Part shown: positions 59,758 to 64,000 of the stretch, piece by piece
Position numbering within the stretch: the first letter of the stretch is position 1
Layout of the letters: each line of letters begins with the position of its first letter
Assembly (NCBI GenBank): GCA_900107185.1
Contig: FNPA01000014.1
Coordinates: 17,352-81,351, forward strand
Direction of reading: 5' to 3'
From: Ruminococcaceae bacterium YAD3003
GTDB lineage: Bacteria > Bacillota > Clostridia > Saccharofermentanales > Saccharofermentanaceae
DNA length: 64,000 nucleotides
Notes under the pieces: generated by a model
The model's database searches: none
What the model saw: only the letters and a program-made list of their open reading frames with translations
Told to the model about the DNA's origin: nothing
Program-made: the position numbers and the translations under genes

Positions 59758-61128
59758 TCAAATAACAACTTCAGCTCTGAAGAGGAATCCGAACGGCTTT
59801 TCTTCGCAGGATACGGACAATTCTCCGCCACAGTCTTCCGCAGCACTTCTGATGTTGGAAATACCGAAGCCGTGATTCTTTTTATCGGATTTGCTTGTGA
59901 CTATCTTGCCGTCTTTGATATCAGGCTTCTCGGAACAGGGATTGGTAACAGAGATCATGAAGAAGTTCTCCGTGTGCTTAAACTGGAGATCGATCACTTT
60001 GTATTCGGGAGCCAGGTCCTTGAGGCCCGGAGCAGCGGCAGCTTCGATCGCATTATCAAGAAGGTTTCCGAGCATCTTGCACATGTTTACGGGAGAGATC
60101 TCAACACCTGATATCGCACCGGTGACATCCAATTTAAGACCTGCTGCCGAAGCACGCTTCTTCTTATCTGTGATTATCGCGTCGGCAATTACATCGCCGG
60201 TGTGGCTGCTGACGTTCGTGCCCGCCAGACCTTCGCTCATCTCTTCGAGATACTCCTGCATCTTATCGTATTCCTTATTTGCCAGAAGGAGCATCAGGAC
60301 CTGCACGTTGTTACGCATGTCATGACGCATCGCACGGATCTCGGAATCAGCCTTGGCAGATGCTTCGAAAAATTTAGTCTGCGAATCCACCAGCTCCTCG
60401 TTGATCTTGTTCAGCTGTTTAAGTCCGTCACGTTCTTTTCTGGTAACGCGCAGGAAGAAGAACAGCCATACCGTTATGAGGATCAGTATGAGCAGCACCT
60501 GTTTTGCAAGATCATTTCCGACGTAAATTTCATCAGTGATGCTGTCATCGGCTAAGAATGCATTGACCAGGAGCAGGAATATGGCGACAACACCCAGTAC
60601 CGGAAGGGGCAGCGGAGTATTGTCGTTCTTTTTTCTGACCTTTGCGATTATGTACAGGAACAGGAAGTCTGCCACAGCAGCAACGAGCTCCGTTACTAAG
60701 AGCATGATGACGACCCTTTCCTCGTCTTCGATCTCATTTAATCGATTGACCTGGATCACGACCGACTCAATAATGTGATTTACGCTTCCGAGTATCTCAG
60801 TCGATAAAAAGAGCGCAAGAAATCTTTTCCAGACCTTGCCCTTGAGCATGACCACCAGGAATATGAAGTGAACAAGAAGGCCCGCAACTCTTATGACATC
60901 TTCCACACCGATGATCAATCCGTCCACATCGATAATGTTGATTTTTAACACAATTAAGGCATGCTCTACCAGAATAACCGTCACTGCTGCCATTATGGCA
61001 GAAGTGATATACGTGGCCTTCTTATTCTTGAATTCGTACCTGAATGCCCCTTCTATGGAATACGTGGTTGCCATGATGATCGTCAGGGGGTTGATAATGT
61101 ATACAAGGTAGCCGAGTATGTCGATCAT
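59758..61128 (-). CDS. Sensor histidine kinase, AgrC-like (GHKL, 456 aa)
   Basis: The N-terminal part has six or so membrane helices up to about residue 215 (for example VGLLVHFIFLVVML and PLPVLGVVAIFLLLVNAFL). A coiled-coil linker follows, then the phosphoacceptor H in MRHDMRNNVQ (about 265), and a GHKL ATPase domain with NLLDNAIEAA (N box, about 358) and GFGISNI (G box). The layout is that of AgrC/peptide-sensing kinases. Its start overlaps the end of the LytTR response regulator gene (ATGA), so both are made from one message. Confidence 0.9.
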   Translation of the reverse strand: MIDILGYLVYIINPLTIIMATTYSIEGAFRYEFKNKKATYITSAIMAAVTVILVEHALIVLKINIIDVDGLIIGVEDVIRVAGLLVHFIFLVVMLKGKVWKRFLALFLSTEILGSVNHIIESVVIQVNRLNEIEDEERVVIMLLVTELVAAVADFLFLYIIAKVRKKNDNTPLPLPVLGVVAIFLLLVNAFLADDSITDEIYVGNDLAKQVLLILILITVWLFFFLRVTRKERDGLKQLNKINEELVDSQTKFFEASAKADSEIRAMRHDMRNNVQVLMLLLANKEYDKMQEYLEEMSEGLAGTNVSSHTGDVIADAIITDKKKRASAAGLKLDVTGAISGVEISPVNMCKMLGNLLDNAIEAAAAPGLKDLAPEYKVIDLQFKHTENFFMISVTNPCSEKPDIKDGKIVTSKSDKKNHGFGISNIRSAAEDCGGELSVSCEEKPFGFLFRAEVVI

Positions 61129-61835
61129 CTGCCTGCTCTCCTGACGTACTCAAAAAGCATCTTCTTCGCATCTGCCGCGCTGCCTCTTGCCACCGGCAGG
61201 ATATCGCCGTTATCCATTGCGACATCGTTACTTCCGAGCTTTTTGACATGAGCGAGGTTCACATAGTAGGATCTGTGGCACTTGCAGAAATCCTTGCTTA
61301 TCCCGTCGACCATTTCAACCGCCTGGGCGAATTTCATGCGCATCTCAACGGAATCTTTCCTGAAGACAAAACGCACAGAATTATTAGATGCTTCAATATA
61401 TATGAGATCGCCGATTCCATAGATGATCTCTTCACCGTCTTTTTTGAGGATTATCTTCTCTTCAACCTTGAGTTTCTTCTCAAGTTCGGTCAGAGTCTCC
61501 AGGAGCTTATCCTTCTTTACGGGCTTGCTCAAAAACCTGAGCGCATCAACCTCATAACCCTCCAGGGCCATTTCCGTGTGGCTCGTAAGGAAGATTATCG
61601 GGATGTCTTTTGAATATTGGCGGATGACCTTGGCCGTGGACATGCCGTCCAATTCCTTCATCTCAATATCGAGGAATACCGCATCCGGTACAAAACCGTT
61701 CTCAAAGCTCTTTACGATCTCGCTACCGTCGGAATAGAGATAACAACTGACAGTCTCCGTGCCGTAAACTGCATAGATCAGTTCAGCGACGTGGTTCCTG
61801 TATACACTCTCATCGTCAACTATTGCTAGCCTCAT
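61125..61835 (-). CDS. LytTR-family response regulator, AgrA-like (236 aa)
   Basis: Receiver domain with acidic pocket VDDES (residues 6-10), phosphoacceptor Asp in VFLDIEM (about 56), Thr in LTSHTE and Lys in LSKPVKK. LytTR DNA-binding domain from about residue 135 (IYGIGDLIYIEASNNSVRFV, FCKCHRSYYVNLAHVKKL). Typical AgrA layout. It pairs with the AgrC-like kinase. Three pairs of direct repeats with 21-bp spacing, before the M13 operon, the DUF4003 gene and the small membrane protein gene, are its most likely targets. Confidence 0.93.
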   Translation of the reverse strand: MRLAIVDDESVYRNHVAELIYAVYGTETVSCYLYSDGSEIVKSFENGFVPDAVFLDIEMKELDGMSTAKVIRQYSKDIPIIFLTSHTEMALEGYEVDALRFLSKPVKKDKLLETLTELEKKLKVEEKIILKKDGEEIIYGIGDLIYIEASNNSVRFVFRKDSVEMRMKFAQAVEMVDGISKDFCKCHRSYYVNLAHVKKLGSNDVAMDNGDILPVARGSAADAKKMLFEYVRRAGR

Positions 61836-61857
61836 GGGATCCTCCGGCAGAGTTTTG

Positions 61858-61917
61858 AAAAGGAGCCGCCTATTACGTCAGCTCCTTACATTTTAATATA
61901 TTATCCTACTCGGGCAA
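61858..61917 (-). promoter_or_regulatory. Promoter and leader hairpin of the two-component operon
   Basis: On the minus strand TTGCCC (61912-61917) and TAAAAT (61890-61895) are 16 bp apart. The start of transcription falls at the foot of an AGGAGC/GCTCCT hairpin (61881-61886 and 61861-61866) followed by TTTT. The hairpin may be a terminator for DUF4003, a 5' stabiliser or an attenuator. No LytTR repeat is present here. Confidence 0.45.
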
Positions 61918-61968
61918 TAGTATTTTACTTATCGTGTGGCCCTGAAGAAGGAGATGATTTGTTTTCTA

Positions 61969-62970
61969 TTAATCAAAGGCCGAATTCATTGCCATCGAGA
62001 CACATGTCATGGTCGCTACCTCTTCTGCAACGATCGAGGCAAGCGCGTTGCTAATAACTGCGCTGTTAACGGCTTTGTTGTAAATCTGGTCATCACTGCC
62101 GGAGAGCATATCGGCTACGAAGATCGCTGCAAACATAAGGCGCTCACGCTTTTGGAGTGTCCAGTTCCCGAAGCCCTTCTCTCTTCCCAGATACTCTTCA
62201 GTCTCTATGACCATATCAACAAGTTCATCCATGTCGATATCAAGTTCAGCGAGAGCTCCCAGTGATGAGAATTCATAATAATTGCCGTATCTGGCACCAT
62301 GTTCCTTAAATGTCGTAAAGAGCTCTGCTGACTTATCGCACTTCTCTCTCAGGTTGCCGCCGGAGATAACGAGCAGTTCGCTCAATCCCTGGATGGCATT
62401 AGCATCAGCCTTGACCTTGAGTTCTTTCTTGAGATATACGTAGCACTCTTCGATCTCATCGACTAATGCGTCGTCATCTTTCTCGCTCAGAGCGAGAAGA
62501 ACGGCAAAAGCTATGTCGCTCTCATCAGACAGGAGCGGGTGCTTTTTGCTGAGCTTATCAACGATGCTCTCCATGCGCTTTGCGATATTTGCCGCTTCGT
62601 TCATCAGGCCGAGATCGACGATCGTCATGGCGGAGAGCACCATGCAGTTATATTCAATGATTCTCTTTCCTCTTAATGTCTTATAAACAGCAAGTACATC
62701 ATCAATATATTTCCCGGGGTCTGTCTGGATCGACATCTTTGTCAGTACGGCGAGTTCAACAGTAACTCTGAACGAAGACAGGATACTTGTTTTGGAAGCC
62801 AGTATCTTCCTTGCTTCCTTTATCTTCTCTATATCAGCTCTGCGGTTTGCATTCGTCAGGATAAGGCTTGATACCATGCAGTTAAGTCCGTATTCAAATA
62901 TAAATGCATCTCCTACTGCCTGTCTGTTCTGAATGAATAAACCGATTTTGCTCTTAAGATTCGAGTCCAT
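61969..62970 (-). CDS. DUF4003 family protein (333 aa)
   Basis: Recognised by FEYGLNCMVSSLILTNANRR and IEKIKEARKILASKT near the start and by repeating helical hairpins (about six pairs) throughout, a typical DUF4003 alpha-solenoid. The proteins are cytosolic and of unknown function. The promoter region contains a LytTR-type pair of repeats 73 bases before the start codon, so it appears co-regulated with the M13-ABC operon and with the small membrane protein. It probably works with them in the same response. Confidence 0.85.
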   Translation of the reverse strand: MDSNLKSKIGLFIQNRQAVGDAFIFEYGLNCMVSSLILTNANRRADIEKIKEARKILASKTSILSSFRVTVELAVLTKMSIQTDPGKYIDDVLAVYKTLRGKRIIEYNCMVLSAMTIVDLGLMNEAANIAKRMESIVDKLSKKHPLLSDESDIAFAVLLALSEKDDDALVDEIEECYVYLKKELKVKADANAIQGLSELLVISGGNLREKCDKSAELFTTFKEHGARYGNYYEFSSLGALAELDIDMDELVDMVIETEEYLGREKGFGNWTLQKRERLMFAAIFVADMLSGSDDQIYNKAVNSAVISNALASIVAEEVATMTCVSMAMNSAFD

Positions 62971-63042
62971 ATTGGTCCAGCTCCTTTTTGAGGTTTTCTA
63001 TGGCATGGATATTAGCATTCGAATCTGTCTATACCGGATTTT

Positions 63043-63075
63043 GTGGTGAATTGCAGTTTTTGAGTGACGAGTTGT
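63043..63075. promoter_or_regulatory. LytTR-type repeat site upstream of the DUF4003 gene
   Basis: GTGGTGAATTGC (63043-63054) and a weaker GTGACGAGTTGT (63064-63075; 8 of 12 the same) lie 21 bp apart. The near repeat ends 73 bases before the DUF4003 start, in the same orientation to the gene as the other two sites. Confidence 0.5.
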
Positions 63076-63100
63076 CCGTCCGTCTGAAATAAAAGGAAAT

Positions 63101-63133
63101 ACAATTTACCACTCTTATCATGCATTTCACCAC
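63101..63133. promoter_or_regulatory. LytTR-type repeat site upstream of the small membrane protein gene
   Basis: ACAATTTACCAC (63101-63112) and GCATTTCACCAC (63122-63133) are the minus-strand form of the same repeat, 21 bp apart. The near repeat ends 79 bases before the start codon at 63212. A -10-like TACTAT lies 30 bases after it. Confidence 0.6.
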
Positions 63134-63211
63134 AGAAAACTCAGCGGACTGATTACAGATGATACTATCCGCATATCAAAAGCAAAGCGAAATTAACGGA
63201 GGAAAAAGATT

Positions 63212-63529
63212 ATGAAGACCAACGTTATTACTGAATCAAAGAACATCACAAAGAAAAACGCAGTTATGTTACTTGTAGGATTCCTTACACCGGTTATTCT
63301 GTTCTCAAGCCTTACAGTTTCATTGATGAACTCAGGCTCTGTTGCAGTAAATGAAAAGACCGCACAGAAATATGCGGTCAACAAAGTATATCTCACAGAT
63401 GAAATGTGCATTTCATCGAAGGCCTGTATTTATAAGCAGGCTGGAACCGATGAAGAGACTACGGCAACTTTTGACACTGACAGTATCCGCTTTAGAGATG
63501 CTCTTCTTCCTACTATCGGCAGATTCTGA
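63212..63529 (+). CDS. Small membrane protein, LytTR-regulated (105 aa)
   Basis: A basic N-terminus (ITKKN), one membrane helix (AVMLLVGFLTPVILFSSLTVSL) and an extracellular part of about 65 residues with two Cys residues (MCISSKACIYK), which may form a disulfide. GGAGG lies 9 bases before ATG. The size and location suggest an accessory or signalling peptide or the precursor of something exported by the ABC system; there is no double-Gly leader, so it is not a classical pheromone or bacteriocin precursor. No family is recognised. Confidence 0.7.
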   Translation: MKTNVITESKNITKKNAVMLLVGFLTPVILFSSLTVSLMNSGSVAVNEKTAQKYAVNKVYLTDEMCISSKACIYKQAGTDEETTATFDTDSIRFRDALLPTIGRF

Positions 63530-63591
63530 TAGTTTAATCAAAGCAATTGACCGGAACAGGGCCGGAATAGTCTCTCATCATAAAAGCTTTC

Positions 63592-63619
63592 GAACCTCAG
63601 AGATAATACTCTGGGGTTC
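63592..63619 (+). terminator. Rho-independent terminator after the small membrane protein gene
   Basis: GAACCTCAGAG and CTCTGGGGTTC form an 11-position stem with a 6-base loop, then a T-rich run. It ends the 63212 transcript. Confidence 0.7.
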
Positions 63620-63666
63620 TTCATTTATTTAAATAATCTAATAGAGAAAAGCCCCGGCTTTGAAGT

Positions 63667-64000
63667 GAACCCCTGAAGTTGGACAAACTTCGGGGGTTTA
63701 TATATGAAACTATCTTTTGAATTAAAACTTGAGATTTATGAGAAACATCTAGCGGGATACAGTTTAAATTATTTAGCAGATGAATATCACTTGGCCAAAA
63801 CTACCGTTAGACATTTTTGTAATTTGGCTGATAGACATGGTACAGACATTCTCAGGCGCAGCAAGAAAAAGACATATTCCAATCAGTTTAAATTGAATGC
63901 TATTAATAGAGTCTTAATTGGACATGAATCTTCTAAATCTGTTGCAGTCGATTTAGGATTATCCTGTAACGGAATGGTTACTACGTGGATTAAATCGTAC
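63667..64000 (+). mobile_element. IS3-type insertion sequence, left end, cut off by the window
   Basis: The end begins near TGAACCCCTGAAGTTGGACA (63668 onwards), close to the TGA-CCCC type ends of IS3/IS150 elements, followed by a GAAGTT/AACTTC hairpin and the orfA start. The right end, target site duplication and orfB are beyond the window. Confidence 0.6.
63704..64000 (+). CDS. IS3-family transposase OrfA, partial
   Basis: GGGGG lies 7 bases before the ATG. The 99 residues read here contain two helix-turn-helix units: LEIYEKHLAGYSLNYLADEY with KTTVRHF, and FKLNAINRVLIGHESSKSVA with VDLGLSCNGMVTTWIKSY. This is the IS3/IS150-type OrfA DNA-binding part (IS150-like repeat helices). The rest, including the catalytic orfB, is off the window. 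It binds the element's ends. Confidence 0.85.
   Translation, partial: MKLSFELKLEIYEKHLAGYSLNYLADEYHLAKTTVRHFCNLADRHGTDILRRSKKKTYSNQFKLNAINRVLIGHESSKSVAVDLGLSCNGMVTTWIKSY

Noticed and set aside
63212..63529. Bacteriocin or pheromone precursor for the 105-aa gene
   Set aside because: No double-Gly leader and no maturation gene besides the general ABC and M13 genes; only a membrane protein can be supported.

Overview
The window looks like a chromosomal stretch from a Gram-positive, low-to-middle GC Clostridia-type bacterium (Bacillota). The evidence is indirect: AGGAGG-type ribosome binding sites almost everywhere, sigma-A style promoters, a perfect CIRCE operator at an hsp20 gene, LytTR/GHKL regulation, DUF3021 and DUF4003 proteins, WYL regulators and an IS3-type transposase. 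No rRNA or species-diagnostic gene is present, so the genus is not assigned. Most genes are on the minus strand.

Layout. (1) 1-10.3 kb: the end of a CHAT-domain protease, two zinc-ribbon proteins, a lipoprotein, a pair of membrane-anchored transglutaminase-like proteins with matching promoter regions, a RelBE-type toxin-antitoxin, HrcA-regulated hsp20, a hydrolase/LytTR/DUF3021 operon and a methyltransferase. (2) 10.3-33.8 kb: a dense accessory region of rarely characterised genes: a DnaB paralogue, two WYL regulators (one fused to leucine-rich repeats), tandem paralogues of unknown function, a NADAR protein, SLOG-type proteins, a CX5R phosphatase, a hydrolase-like protein lacking its nucleophile, a CbbX/SpoVK-like AAA+ ATPase, a probable type I toxin, a Doc toxin with a 36-residue antitoxin, a metallophosphoesterase and several C-terminal gene scraps. 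(3) 33.8-35.7 kb: a minus-strand array of 19 complete tRNA genes, all with encoded CCA, plus one 3' half. Several are abnormal: all four tRNAs with Leu anticodons lack the long variable arm, while Ser and Tyr tRNAs in the same array keep it; three have C instead of U at position 33; tRNA-Ile(TAT) and tRNA-Leu(AAG) are present. (4) 36-54 kb: a defence-type island with a split restriction-modification operon, a DUF2779 nuclease, and a five-gene operon encoding a PLD/helicase/DUF3427 protein, a Nudix hydrolase, a DUF6361 protein, a PLD-family protein and a SNF2-like helicase. (5) 54.4-63.6 kb: an AgrC/AgrA-like two-component system with what looks like its local regulon (M13 peptidase plus ABC exporter, a DUF4003 protein, and a small membrane protein), each preceded by a pair of direct repeats 21 bp apart. 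(6) The window ends inside an IS3-type orfA.

The best candidates for undescribed biology are the five-gene helicase/PLD/Nudix operon, the array of unusual tRNAs, and the LytTR regulon. Family assignments come from recognising motifs by eye; no database search was possible.
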